64,000 bases of DNA from Mesostigma viride. Taxonomy: Eukaryota; Streptophyta; Mesostigmatophyceae; Mesostigmatales; Mesostigmataceae. The translations under genes were made by a program, and so were the position numbers. The stretch spans positions 2,202,125 to 2,266,124 of the forward strand of contig RPFO01000130.1 in NCBI GenBank assembly GCA_009746045.1, read 5' to 3'. Below the pieces are notes generated by a model. That model had not been told where the DNA came from. It ran no database searches and saw nothing but the letters and a program-made list of their open reading frames with translations. This document shows positions 33,661 to 49,016 of this stretch, in pieces. Position 1 is the stretch's first letter; the number at the start of each line of letters is the position of its first letter.

Positions 33661-34116
33661 GGGCTTTTGGTTCCCGCCGCACATTTGAAAGTGCTGTCCT
33701 CCGGCTTTTTGCCTTTGCACCGTGTGCAGTTCTTGGACGTTTGGAATCATGGCATGGCTAACGTGATGACTGACTAGCTAGACCTTTTCAGTGGTTTTCC
33801 ATTTGCGGGTATTTCCTCGTAAATGGTGGGAGAGCGATCGCAGCAATGGTGCTCACCACTAGACACTCCCGGCCAGTTAGGCTAGAAACACACGCCCTGA
33901 TCAAGCATGCTGTTTCCGGCCCCACCGTCTAGGTCATCTAGTCGCTCCACGCGTAAGCCAGCCATAATTTCAATGCACAAGGATACACATTTCCATCACC
34001 ATTCATCTTCATCATCCTGAACGACTCGAAAACGCGGAAAAGATAACGGCAGGCTCGAGCTACCATGGTCCGGATTCTCCCGATTTCTGGCCTGCGCTGG
34101 TTGTCTCTTTGATACA

Positions 34117-34235
34117 AGGTTGTGGGCACCACGGCCCGAATCACTATGAATGCCATACGCGGAGCCCCCACAGACTTGGGGGTGGTCTCCTTCATCACCA
34201 CTTGCCATCTATCCTTGCGTACGATCTGCCTCCAT
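34117..34235 (-). repeat. S element copy 2, head half
   Basis: It resumes with GTTGTGGGCACCACGGCCCG and runs through ATGAATGCCATACGCGG and a GGGGG-rich block to ATCTGCCTCCAT, matching the plus-strand copy at 45851-46084. Confidence 0.7.
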
Positions 34236-34445
34236 TAATTACACCCCCCCCCACACGTTTAAGATTGGGGTCCGACCAATCCAGGGCTCATGATCTTAAA
34301 GAATCTTACTACTGTGATTCGATTCTACTAAGTTCTACTACATTCTACTACAATTATACTACTAGTAGAGATCAAATCCAGGGGCTCATGATCTTAAACC
34401 TGAGAATCTTAAACGTGGGGGAGGGGGGTGTAATTAATTAATTAA
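34234..34445. repeat. Inverted-repeat element, about 210 bp
   Basis: Ends TTAATTACACCCCCCCC..CACGTTTAAGATT and AATCTTAAACGTGGGGG..GGTGTAATTAA are inverted copies. The 13-bp direct repeat GATCTGCCTCCAT lies at 34223-34235 and 34455-34467. It is MITE-like, but the flanking S-element sequence makes the duplication ambiguous. Confidence 0.55.
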
Positions 34446-35694
34446 TAGACACGTGATCTGCCTCCATATTACAGACAAACCAGGAGGCTGCCCCAGTGTT
34501 TTTTTTAAGGTTTTCGTTACTAGTGGCGCTAGGCCACTTGTGGCGTTTCGAACTATGAAAACTTCAGTTTACTCGGCCAATGTGTGGCTTTAAGCCAATT
34601 AAAATTAAGCTTGGCACGGCCACGTGTGGCGGGCTGGCTTTTTGGTGCAGCAAATGACCTTCCGGGAGCGGGGTCAGCGCGGCGCGGCGCCGTACTGGCA
34701 TTCCAAGTTCAAAGTAGTTAAGAATAGTATGTAAAGTAGTTATCTTTAGTTCAAACTAGTAGAATTTAGTAGAATCATTCACGCCTTAAGTTGGGTTGAC
34801 CTCAAAAACCTCGAACCCAACTTAAGGCGTGAATGCCTGTACACAAGGCGGGCGAGCGTCTCCGTCTCAGGCATCGGGCGCCGGGCGTACTTGGTAAATT
34901 AACAACAACGATTACTACAGCCACAAACAAAACGATTACTGTAGTGCCGAAAGTCGAAACACATTAGTCAATGCAGTACAGTGAGTACAGTACTGTATGG
35001 CTGGCGAGTGACTTAATCAGGCGGAGCCAGTTTTCGGAAGAACCGTTAGGTTCGCCAGAATTGGCGAAGCTTATAAGGCCGTACCCGTGAGAAAACATGG
35101 GGAAATGAATAGGGGATGAAAATCCGTCAATCCATCCATCCACCGATTTCTTACCGAATTTGCAAGCATAAGGGTGAGGGTCTTCCAAAAATTGTCTCGG
35201 CCGTAGAGTTTCAATGGGCAAGTTGCAAACACGCACGTCACTTGATAGCTGAGGCGCCAGCCGCCAGGCCGCTAGCCAGCCTGAAAAGTGAAAATGCACA
35301 CAAGCTGCAGTCTGCACAGTGCACGCTGGTCTCTGGCAGCGGGCCACTTGCCACTTGGCACTTGGCCGGGCTCTACGTACATGCACCATGCAGTCAGTAA
35401 TAAGTCAGTCAGTCATATATAGTAGTACTCATAGTAGTTCTAGTACTAGGGAGGCTTGTGGCGGAACGCCGGCCGGAAGACCGGCTGACACCGCCAGTTG
35501 TGGCGTAACCTGTGCTAGCGTGAACTTCAGGCACGGCCACCATGTGGCGAAACGAAACTACAAAGTAGAACAGCACGGCCAAATTGTGGCTTCTTGGGTA
35601 CCCTATCAAAGTGGGTGGCACCGCCACATTTTGCCAAAAAAAGTGCCACACCGCCACATTTGGCGGCATATCGCCACTAAAAAACACACTGGGC
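34446..35694. other. No recognised gene
   Basis: Mixed sequence with GTAG-rich and tandem TAGTAGAAT patches and one strong hairpin (34777-34834). A plus ORF (35116-35400) overlaps a minus ORF of similar length and neither shows a motif. Confidence 0.45.
34777..34834. repeat. Perfect 21-bp stem hairpin with 16-nt loop
   Basis: Arms 34777-34797 and 34814-34834 are exact reverse complements (ATTCACGCCTTAAGTTGGGTT and its complement), separated by 16 nt. Confidence 0.85.
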
Positions 35695-36425
35695 TGCCCG
35701 GGTGTGAGCCCGTCACGTCTAGTGTAGCCCATGTCCATGCCGAGTCTATCACGAAAAGTCCACGGGTGGCGGCCCTGCCGCGCGCGGCCTGGGGCACGCC
35801 AGGTGAGGACATATCGCCCAGGCTGGGCGGGCTTGGTGCCAGCTAGTCTATCTGATGTGTCTACCTGATCTGTGCGGGCCAGGTGCCCGGTTAGGCCCAG
35901 GCGCCTGTGCCCAACAATGTTGGAATTGATTAACACGTGGGACTGCGTCATGTGAGCATAAGTCCTCAGTGGGAGGGGAACATGGGATGGAATGGATGGT
36001 ATAAGCTATCTAGGTCCTAGTTACAGGGGTGTGGGCACCGCGGCCCGACAATGTGGGAAACATAGGGCAAATCAGCGTACAAGTCCTCATTACTAATGTG
36101 CAAACCAAAGGGGATGTTAAGGGCCTTGCGCAGCATGTTGGTGACGTTGCCGTCAAGTCGTTGCTCCAGCTCCTGCGTCAGTGGCCAGGTCTCGGCGCCG
36201 TAGGTCAGGATCGTCAGAATGACGACCTTGAAGAGGTCACGCTTGACGATCCGGGGTAGCTAGGGCGGGGTTACTTTACCAGCGGCGGTGGTCATGGAGT
36301 TGCGCCCGCGCCATGCCGATCCGTGTCGTCAGGTCGTCCTCGCAGTCGGGAAGCCAACTGCCGAGCAGCTTGAAGCGGCCTGAAGTAGGGTAGTTGACCT
36401 CGGCTCTCATACTTATCAAGCCTGC
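35695..36425 (-). pseudogene. LINE-1-family fragment with an S insertion
   Basis: The minus strand carries GHRRLGLTGHLARTDQVDTSDRL and, further upstream, GRFKLLGSWLPDCEDDLTTRIG-type sequence, as at 8430-8720 and 50925-51540. It is interrupted at 35927-36046 by an S element. Stops and frameshifts make it non-functional. Confidence 0.75.
35927..36046 (-). repeat. S element copy 3
   Basis: Inserted in the LINE-1-family fragment. Near-identical ACAATGTTGG and ACAATGTGGG flank it, compatible with a target duplication. The TTAA-type tail is at the left, so the element reads on the minus strand. Confidence 0.7.
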
Positions 36426-37209
36426 CGTCAAAATGGAAAACGCAAAACCAGAAATATCCTAACGCTGACAATTTCCAGGCATAGTTGTCTCACTTCAGCC
36501 AGCCAGCTCATCTGTCACACGTCTGATCGAGCTGTCAGGCCATGTGTCCTATACGAATGCAAACACGAACACACTACCCAACCAAGCAGCACACCAATCA
36601 ATTGGTGAGTGCTGGTTACATAAGATTTTATTACAGCTTTTTGACACAACTACGGTCAGCATTCCACACATGGCTGGCCGTTCAAACAAACGGCGCCTGA
36701 CTTACAAAAGGCAAAGCTAGTTGCCAGTAGGATTCCCTCGTAAACAACAAGCCGTCCCTGTACGTCTAACAAGCCTTTCTGCATGTACAGCCACAAGGTT
36801 GTGGCGGATCTTTCTCTCCCGCGTTCTGTTTAATAAAGTATTTTCAGAGAAATCCGATCATCCGATGCAATTCCCGCATAATCATAGTATAACCGGTTGA
36901 CGTCATGCGTATAGGCATGGCACCCCATGCGCCAAAGTGGGACCCACGGGGTGCCAACCTTATCAGTTGAACGTACCCCTTCGGGCGGAACTAATCTGTT
37001 GCCCAACATCGTCATCATCGGTGCACACGTCCAGCGCTCCAGCACAGCCACCCCTTTTGCAGACAAGGGCATGGCAAGTCGTCGCGCCGTGTGCCGCGTA
37101 TGTCTGGCAGTTGGCACGTTCCCAGGAAAGAATTTTGAACTAGGATTGTCGAAATGATTTTGAAAGTAGGATCGCAATCACAGTGCTTCAAAATTTGAAC
37201 TTTATGCTT
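36426..37209. other. Downstream region of the sialyltransferase-like gene
   Basis: No recognised gene. It is expected to contain the 3' UTR and polyadenylation site of the minus-strand gene that ends at 37210. Confidence 0.4.
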
Positions 37210-42386
<5,177 letters not shown>

Positions 42387-43389
42387 ATCTCTTATCTATG
42401 GCATACCTCTTCTTTAGTTTCTTTCTCATATAAAGTTGCATTAGAAGGCGAAGGCGAACAGGCTACTGCAGCGGTGTCGACAAAGGTATCCGAAATGCTG
42501 GTTGTACATGAGGAGAAATCATAATTTGCCAGCCAAAAGCACACCGGTGGTCTGCATTGCGATGGTAATCTGGCAGGGCTGTGATGCACCATGCTACCGT
42601 TAACGTGCTAGGCGCAATAATTACCCATTAATAGCCCATTAGCCCAGAGGCTGAAGTAGTTAGACCCATTAAGTATTCGGAGTTTCGGACGGCGGACCAA
42701 TAATTTTTTGTCTTGGTCGTTGAGCGAACAACGTAGACGCGACATAATTAATTACGTCGGTATATGGATGCGCATGCGCGACTAGAAAGTAGAAACAAGG
42801 CAGTGGGCACTCGGCAGTCACAGAACCATACAAGTGTCGAACCTGACGGAAGGGATAAGCCTGCCGCATGCAGGGAAAAATCCCCACCAGTCCTTTTCTA
42901 GTTTCTCCGGCCACGCGTGACGCTGCTTGTGGCGGAAATATTACCTGTCGTACGCCATGGCGGTCCTCGGCACGTCCCGCCCGCTACATCCGACTTTAAG
43001 ATTTAGATTGGAAAGGTCTCTTTTCCTAGCTTCTTTCCCACACTTTTTTTTCCTGGTAAATGGGTTTTATTTTATTAACCAATAAGAATATCGTTAGGTT
43101 AAGAGGTACCACGCTTTATTATTATTTTCCCACAAGATTAAATGCAATAGCAACACATTGTAGTACACAAATTGTAGTAAGAAAATCCTAGTATGTATGG
43201 TCTAGGTCGGATTTTGTAATCTTAAAGTCGGGTATACTTGCCGTCTGCGGAGCCGGAGGGCCAGGACGCGTGTAACAATGACGGAGGTGGGTAGGGCGAC
43301 CCACGTCCATAGATGTCGTCTATCTTACCAACACTTTGGCATTGCTAGCATTTTGAAGACAGCACATCGGCTGCCGGGTAAGAGAGCTT
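42387..43389. other. Intergenic region upstream of the sialyltransferase-like gene
   Basis: It should hold the promoter of the minus-strand gene. It contains an inverted-repeat element at 42990-43231 and no other recognised feature. Confidence 0.5.
42990..43231. repeat. 242-bp MITE-like element
   Basis: Exact 14-bp terminal inverted repeats CCGACTTTAAGATT and AATCTTAAAGTCGG enclose an AT-rich interior without ORFs. No clear target duplication. Confidence 0.6.
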
Positions 43390-44019
43390 GTGCAGCTCGT
43401 GACTTTTGCTTGTCATGAACTGAAAAACGAGTACAAGGACTTCGGACACCGGCAACTCAACTTGCTTTGTGTACATTTCCATGTAGAAGATGTCCCGCGA
43501 GGATTACAACCCCGCCAAACGGAACTCGGAAAGGCCATGCAACAAATTGAAAAGCAGAGTTACGGGAGAACCATCGTTGTCTGCGACGGGCCCCTCGGGG
43601 TTGCTGCGTACGCCGGCAACTACAAGCCAAGAGACCGTTTGCAACGGACATCCCATCACGGCGTGGCGAAGGACTCCGGCATCACAACTGCCTACGTGGG
43701 CGGCTTTCGGAAGCTAGACGGGACTATCGCCACAAACTCGGCGACTATCAATTCCGCAACGTCCAACAGCCAATACCGCTCGCCCTATGCGACCGCCAAC
43801 ACCAAGAACATGGTCGACTCCAACCGACACGTCAACGAGATGGCGAGAAGGCAGATTGCGGAGCAAGGCGTTTGGACAAAGAACGATGTCAAAATTGCAC
43901 TGTGCTCTGTAAACGATGTAAAAATTGCTCTGTCAGATGATTGGCTTCACGCTCCCGGACCATTACGGGTACAGCCGAAACCCAAAGAAGGGACGATAGG
44001 TACTGTCATAATAACATAG
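43390..44019 (+). CDS. Hypothetical protein, 209 aa, unrecognised
   Basis: This single open frame has mixed composition and no low-complexity bias except near the C-terminus, where NDVKIAL occurs twice ten residues apart. Two acidic/basic patches (GRTIVVCDGPLGVAAYAGNY, SNRHVNEMARRQIAEQGVW) look protein-like. No signal peptide or known domain was recognised. A competing frame from 43487 (MSREDYNPAKRNSERP) also looks plausible at its start, so splicing or a frame change cannot be excluded. It may be a host gene divergent from the sialyltransferase-like gene, or a chance ORF. Confidence 0.35.
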   Translation: MQLVTFACHELKNEYKDFGHRQLNLLCVHFHVEDVPRGLQPRQTELGKAMQQIEKQSYGRTIVVCDGPLGVAAYAGNYKPRDRLQRTSHHGVAKDSGITTAYVGGFRKLDGTIATNSATINSATSNSQYRSPYATANTKNMVDSNRHVNEMARRQIAEQGVWTKNDVKIALCSVNDVKIALSDDWLHAPGPLRVQPKPKEGTIGTVIIT

Positions 44020-44189
44020 CCTTCCGGCACTAGCAGCGTGACTGACGCCACCCTTGGAGCTAGTCAGCAAGCCATGTAGCTAAATGCCTTGCATCGGCGG
44101 CCCGTATGAAATATTTAGTGTCCATTAACCCAAGAAAAGTCCTTAATTAATTTAGTAGGACCACTTTGAATAAAAAAATTAAAAATTAA

Positions 44190-45690
44190 CTATCGGGGTA
44201 TCTGGCGGTGCCTCCAGAGCGCCGCGCTGAAGGTCTTCATGCGCATGATGCTGCACCGGCTCCTCGCCGCGCTGGACCCATCCATACATACATGGGTGAG
44301 TCTCATATGGGTTTCCGTCGTGGTCGTAACACTGTCATGGCTGTATTTGTCGCGCGCCGGTTGATGGAGGAGGTGCGTCGCCTTTGCCCTGATGGTTTGC
44401 CGCTGGTCTTCATGTTTGTTGACTATATCAAACCCTTTGACACAGTCCTCTGGGAGGCTCTTTGGGCCATCCTAGCTCTGGATCGGGTATCACCATGCAG
44501 CGTTCATTATTGCTGCCATTCGTCGACTGTATGAGGGCTCACAGGCAGTAGTGCGGACTGCGGAAGGCACCACCCCACCATTCCCCCTTCACTACGGGGG
44601 GTGGCAAGGTTGTGTCCTGTCCCCAAATCTGTTCATTACTGTCGTGGCCGGATCACGTCATGCGCCGGGCCGACGTGCGCGCAGTTTACTGCGCTTAATT
44701 TAAGGGCTTCGAGCCCGGCTTGGACATCCTCATAACGAGCGCGAGCACAACGGCGGTGGCACTGGCTACCGCCTGTCCGACCTGATTTATGCGGATGACA
44801 CCACCGAGGTCATCGTGCGCCCCGAGCACATTCCGGACCTGGCTGGACTGTCTGGGCTTGGAGGCGAGGGCGGTGGGGTTGGAGATTATAGTGTCAAAAC
44901 TGAGGCAATGGTGATTGGGGCTTCCAGCCGCCCGCCGCTGCCGCGGCTGCTAGACGGGATGGCTCCAGTCCCGTTCCGTGATCGCTTCAAACAGTCTGCT
45001 GGGGAGCATGCTTCCCGACACCGCCGACGATGTGGACATCCGCATCAGGCTGGCCTGGTCTCGGCTTCGTTCGCTCAACACCTACAGTACTCGCGCTCCA
45101 AGGGCCTGGGCCAGCACCGCAAGGGAATGCTCTTCAAGGTCCTGAACAGTCCTCACGGTGCTTACGTACGACGCTGAGGCATGGTGGACACTCACGGACA
45201 CACCGGCCGCCAAGCTAGACGGCACGGTTTATAGGATGCTCCGACAGGTCCTCAATGTAGGGTTTTCCACACATAGATCATTAGAGTTTTTGTATCAGGG
45301 TATGCCTCCCATTTCGGACGAGATTAGGCAGCGTAGGATAGCATTTGTAGGACACCTTGCTCGCACCAGTAAGGTAGATACCGCCCTTGGTTTGGCTGGC
45401 TGAGCGGCTTGGCTGAAGCAGCTAGGGCGGCACATCCTGACCTGGCTTGGCCCCAAGGACACTCCTAGAAAGTCGGGTAAACCTGCCATTCATGAACTGC
45501 ATCCATATGTTGCTGGCCGACCTAGTGGTCCCAGGTCAGTTTGAACACCGCATTCACTCCCTCGATCTCTTCTTTGGACTGCTATGCAGAACAAGAAGAA
45601 GAGGTGGCAGAAGATTGTCCAGGCTCACACGCCAGCCCCTGTGGGCAAGCCCCCCCACCCCCCAAGCGGAAGGGGCGTTTTGCTGAGTAG
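44190..45690 (+). pseudogene. LINE-B copy 1 (APE-type LINE), RT and C-terminus, decayed
   Basis: 5'-truncated. The RT begins at AALKVFMRMMLHRLLAALDP and MGFRRGRNTVMAVFVARRL, then FVDYIKPFDTVLWEALW (normal KAFD changed to KPFD), GWQGCVLSP and LIYADDTTE, then KTEAMVIGASS, RQVLNVGFS and GHLARTSKVDTALGLAG. At least four frame changes and an internal TGA make it non-functional. The 3' UTR runs to about 45850 with the ATGTGCTACATGATCTCCCA block seen in all LINE-B copies. Confidence 0.85.
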
Positions 45691-45850
45691 TGTAGTAGTA
45701 GTTATATAGGATTTTCTAGACTAGATAGCTTAGAGTTAGATTAGTTCGATTACACGGCTTGGCCCACCTCCACCCCTCCAGCAAGGAATATGTGCTACAT
45801 GATCTCCCAACGGAGTCATGTATAATTTAATTAAATTTTTTTAATGGAGG

Positions 45851-46084
45851 CAGATGGTACGCAAGGATAGATGGCAAGTATAGTGATGAAGGAGACCACC
45901 CCCAAGTATGTGGGGGCTCCGGTGTGACCGCGTATGGCATTCATAGCGATTCGGGCCGTGGTGCCTGCACAACCCTGCTGTAACTAGGACCTAGATAGCC
46001 TACACCATCCATTCCATCCCATTTTCCCCTCCCACTGAGGACTTGTGCTCACGTGACACAGACACGTGTCCATTAATTAATTAA
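45851..46084 (+). repeat. S element copy 4, longest uninterrupted copy
   Basis: About 234 bp, starting ATGGAGGCAGATGGTACGCA and ending CACGTGTCCATTAATTAATT. It contains the ATTCGGGCCGTGGTGCC core. It has no ORF. The simple TTAA tail resembles those of the APE LINEs here, which suggests it is mobilised in trans. Confidence 0.65.
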
Positions 46085-46139
46085 TCATGCCACTCTCACC
46101 TCCGTAATTTATCATTCTCGATGAATATATATTCATTGC

Positions 46140-46349
46140 CCGGGCTATGCAATTACCCAGGCTATGGCTGACATCTTGCTCCGCCGCAGAAGAGCTGACG
46201 GACTTTGCGGCGCAGCACGGGTATTAGGCTGTTTTACTTCATTCCGCGGTGTGGATCGAGTGTCCCATGCCGGCTGTCGTTGTTTTGTTGTGGTACCTCT
46301 TGTTAGTGTTGGCTTTGTTTATTTTTACTTTGGTGCCTTTACTCTGATG
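46140..46349 (+). pseudogene. R2-like element 3' fragment (C-terminus and 3' UTR)
   Basis: It encodes MADILLRRRRADGLCGAARV, against MADIMLRRTRADFAVQQGY in the 60.7-kb copy, followed by the shared 3' UTR ending ACTCTGATGTAAGT. Confidence 0.75.
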
Positions 46350-46362
46350 TAAGTATTTATAT

Positions 46363-46602
46363 CAAGGAGACAACCAGCGCAGGACAGAAATCGGGAGAAT
46401 CCGGACCATGGTAGCTCGAGCCTGCCGTTATCTTGTCCGCGTTTTCGAGTCGTTCAGGATGATGAATATGAATGGAGATGGAAATGTGTAGCCTTGTGCA
46501 TTGAAATTATGGCTGGCTTACGTGTAGAGCGACTAGATGACCTAGACGGTGGGGCCGGCCGGAAACAGCTTGCTTGATCAGGGCGTGTGCTTCGAGCCTA
46601 AC
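46363..46602 (-). mobile_element. Penelope-like 3' fragment, 240 bp
   Basis: It is flanked by the 13-bp duplication TAAGTATTTATAT at 46350-46362 and 46603-46615. Same 3' end as the other copies, 5' truncated. Confidence 0.88.
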
Positions 46603-46739
46603 TAAGTATTTATATTTTTAAATATATATTTATTTGGTGATGATAGAGTATGGAGGTGAGATTGGCATGATGTGTGAGTAGACGATTTTTATTTTTATAA
46701 CTTCTGTGTTATTAACTTAGATCGAGAGATCAGCAAATT

Positions 46740-47645
46740 GGTGATAGGGGCATCCAGTAGGGGCGATGGTGATAGGGGCATCCAGTAAACCACCGCTGCC
46801 GCGCCTGCTCGACGGGACGGAGGTCCCGTTCCGCGACCGCTTCAAGCTGCTGGGGAGCTGGCTTCCTGACACCGCCGACGATGTGGACACCCGCATCGGC
46901 CTTGCCTGGGCCAAGCTCCGTTCGCTCACACCTTACTGGCGCTCGAAGGGCCTGGACGGGCACCGCAAGCGCATGCTCTTCAAGGTCCTCGTCCTCACGG
47001 TGCTCACGTATGGCGCCGAGGCGTGGACCCTCCCACCCAAACTGGCAGCTCGGCTCGACGGCACAGTTTACAGGATGCTCCGGCAGGTCCTCAACGTAGG
47101 TTTTTCCGAGCGTCCGTCATCAGAGTCTTTGTATCATGGCATGCCTCGTGTTTCGGACGAGATTAGGCAGCGTAGGATAGCATTTGTAGGACACCTTGCC
47201 CGCACCAGCCAGGTCGACACCACCCTTGGTCTGGCCGGCCCCCAGCGGCTTGGCCAGCCAGGGCGGCACATTCTGACCTGGCCTGGCCCCGCGGACATTC
47301 CCAAAAGGGTAGGGAAACCTGTCACCAACTATGTTCAGATGTTGCTGGACGACCTAGTGGTCCCAGCCCAGTTTGAGCACCGCATCCACTCTCTCTCCCG
47401 TCTTTGGACTGCCATGCAGGACAAGACGCGGTGGAAGAAGATTGTCAAGGCGCACACGCCCGACCCTGTGGGCAAGCCACCTCCCCCCAAGCGGAGGAGG
47501 CGTTTTGATGAGTAGTGTCGTTAGGATTTTCTAGATAGAGTTAGGATAGTTCGATCACGCGGCTTCCTCCATTCCATCCATCATGAAATATGTGCTACAT
47601 GACCTCCCCACGGAGGCATGTTATAATTTAATTTAATTCAATTTA
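46740..47645 (+). mobile_element. LINE-B copy 2, 5'-truncated, with 11-bp target duplication
   Basis: The duplication ATCAGCAAATT lies at 46729-46739 and 47646-47656. The copy covers the end of the ORF and the whole 3' UTR, ending in an AATTTAATTTAATTC-type tail. Confidence 0.88.
46766..47515 (+). pseudogene. LINE-B ORF C-terminal 250 codons, undamaged frame
   Basis: It encodes FKLLGSWLPDTADDVDTRIG, LVLTVLTYGAEAWTL, YRMLRQVLNVGFSE, RRIAFVGHLARTSQVD and a basic tail PPPPKRRRRFDE. This is the region after the RT in APE LINEs. It has neither endonuclease nor RT active sites, so it cannot act alone; it shows what the intact LINE-B C-terminus looks like. Confidence 0.85.
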
Positions 47646-47714
47646 ATCAGCAAATTATAGTACTCCGTGATATGCGCCCGCGCATGGCGCGCAAGTACTT
47701 ACTTATTTTATCTG

Positions 47715-48178
47715 TAGGCCATGTGTGCCATGTGAAGGATACCGCCTCCAAGTCGATGGGGGCTCGTGTGTGATCAACCCAATCTGGTAACCATAGTTTC
47801 CCGCCCCACCGTCTAGGTCATCTCTAGTCGCTCTACACGTAAGCCAGCCATAATTTCAATGCACAAGGCTACTCATTTCTATCACCATTCATCTTCATCA
47901 TCCTGAACGACTCGAACACGCGGACAAGATAACAGCAGGCTTGAGCTACCATGGTCCGGATTCTCCCGATTTCTGTCCTGCGCTGGTTGTCTCCTTGATA
48001 GTTTCTGGCCTGCGCTGGTTGTCTCCTTGATAGTAATTCGGGCCGTGATCAGTGCCCGCAACCCTGTAATTAGAAGCTAGATAGCTATATCCATCCACCC
48101 CATCCCATTTTCACCACCCCCCTGAGGACTTATGCTCATGTGACGCAGTCTACGTGTAAATTAATTAATTAATGTGTG
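47715..48178 (+). repeat. S element copy 5, split by a Penelope-like fragment
   Basis: The head (GGATACCGCCTCCAAGTCGA) lies left and the rest (ATTCGGGCCGTGATC to TTAATTAATTAATG) lies right of the insertion at about 47802-48022. Confidence 0.65.
47802..48022 (+). mobile_element. Penelope-like 3' fragment with duplicated 3' end
   Basis: It starts at CCCCACCGTCTAGGTCATC and ends GTTGTCTCCTTGAT. The last 31 bp (from TTCTGGCCTGCGCTGG) occur twice in tandem. ATAGT flanks both sides. Confidence 0.8.
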
Positions 48179-48419
48179 CCACGGTAGACCTGGGCAAAGC
48201 CATGGGATGCCTAGCAAGGATCACCTAAGCATTAACTGTTACACGAAAAAACGTCCTAGCGCCACAGACGCTGAAGTGCAGCAGCTGTCAAGCCGGCGCA
48301 AGATTTGCAAGGAAGGAAATCGACGCAGAGATTTGAAGGAATGACAGGAGGAAGTGTTTGTTGGTAATAAAAACACTAAAACCGACGAGATTTGGTGATA
48401 ATATTACCACAAATACTAA
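48179..48419. other. No recognised gene
   Basis: AT-rich sequence 3' of the minus-strand ORF remnant; nothing recognised. Confidence 0.4.
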
Positions 48420-48690
48420 TTAACGCACTGATACCGAGTGACACAAGCAGGAGAAGCACATCCGGGATTTCTGATTCAACCTACGATGCGCTAGGAAGCG
48501 CGCACTCATGGTCTGCACTACGTGCGATACGAGCATGACAACCTCTCCTTGTTGAGGTTCTACGCAACGTACACTAGGCATACGCACATGAATTCCATCG
48601 TTATTACCAGCAAAAGTTGCTGTTCCCGGCACCGTCTGTCCTTGCTCCAGCAAATATCCAGCTCCAGAATATACGTGTGCATATATATTC
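48420..48690 (-). pseudogene. Interrupted ORF remnant, possible BclA/C1q-like fold
   Basis: The minus frame reads MNIYAHVYSGAGYLLEQGQT, VPGTATFAGNNDGIHVRMPS and PQQGEVVMLVSHVV before a Cys-rich end. The spacing of short hydrophobic strands with GQTVP and FAGNNDGI is reminiscent of the C-terminal jelly-roll domain of collagen-like proteins, but no signature residue proves it. Upstream it is cut by two retroelement insertions at 48691 and 49017; the original sequence resumes near 49430. Confidence 0.25.
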
Positions 48691-49003
48691 ATAGGAGTGT
48701 TGCCGGCTCCGGGAGGACCGGCTGGACCTGGAGGGCCAGCGGGCCCCATGGTCGGCGCGGACCTGGACGTCATATTGGCGTCAGCGCTTGTCGGTGGCGC
48801 TGACTCGGGCCATGGCTGACATCATGCTCCGCCGTACGCGGGCTGATTTTGCGGTGCAGCAGGGCTATTAGGTTCCTCCCGTTAGGAGTTTCCATTGGTC
48901 TTATCGTAGTATAGAGATTTTACATGGCTCTGTATAGAGGTTTATAGCTGGGCGTTTGCTTTGGTTTGAGTGATTTCACTCTGCTGTAAGTAATTATATT
49001 ATT
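48691..49003 (+). mobile_element. R2-like 3' fragment with 13-bp duplication
   Basis: It encodes ECCRLREDRLDLEGQ..WSARTWTSYW, then ALTRAMADIMLRRTRADF and AVQQGY-stop, then a 3' UTR ending CACTCTGCTGTAAGTAATTA. ATATATATTCATA flanks it at about 48678-48690 and 49004-49016. Confidence 0.85.
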
Positions 49004-49016
49004 AATATATATTCAT

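Larger units (their letters stand above)
29220..34113 (+). mobile_element. Penelope-like element, full-length copy
   Basis: It consists of a 5' UTR of about 0.94 kb (29220-30155, with no recognised motif), one ORF (30156-33212) and a 3' UTR of about 0.9 kb interrupted by a palindromic insertion at 33323-33660. The 3' end GTCTCTTTG is shared with all fragments in the window. A possible short duplication ATACA flanks the whole tandem (about 28495 and 34114). Confidence 0.85.

Noticed and set aside
48700-48773. Collagen-like Gly-Pro-Pro repeats on the minus strand
   Set aside because: Exactly antisense to the conserved C-terminal codons (REDRLDLEGQ..WSARTW) of the R2-like element, present in all its copies, so the repeats arise by chance.
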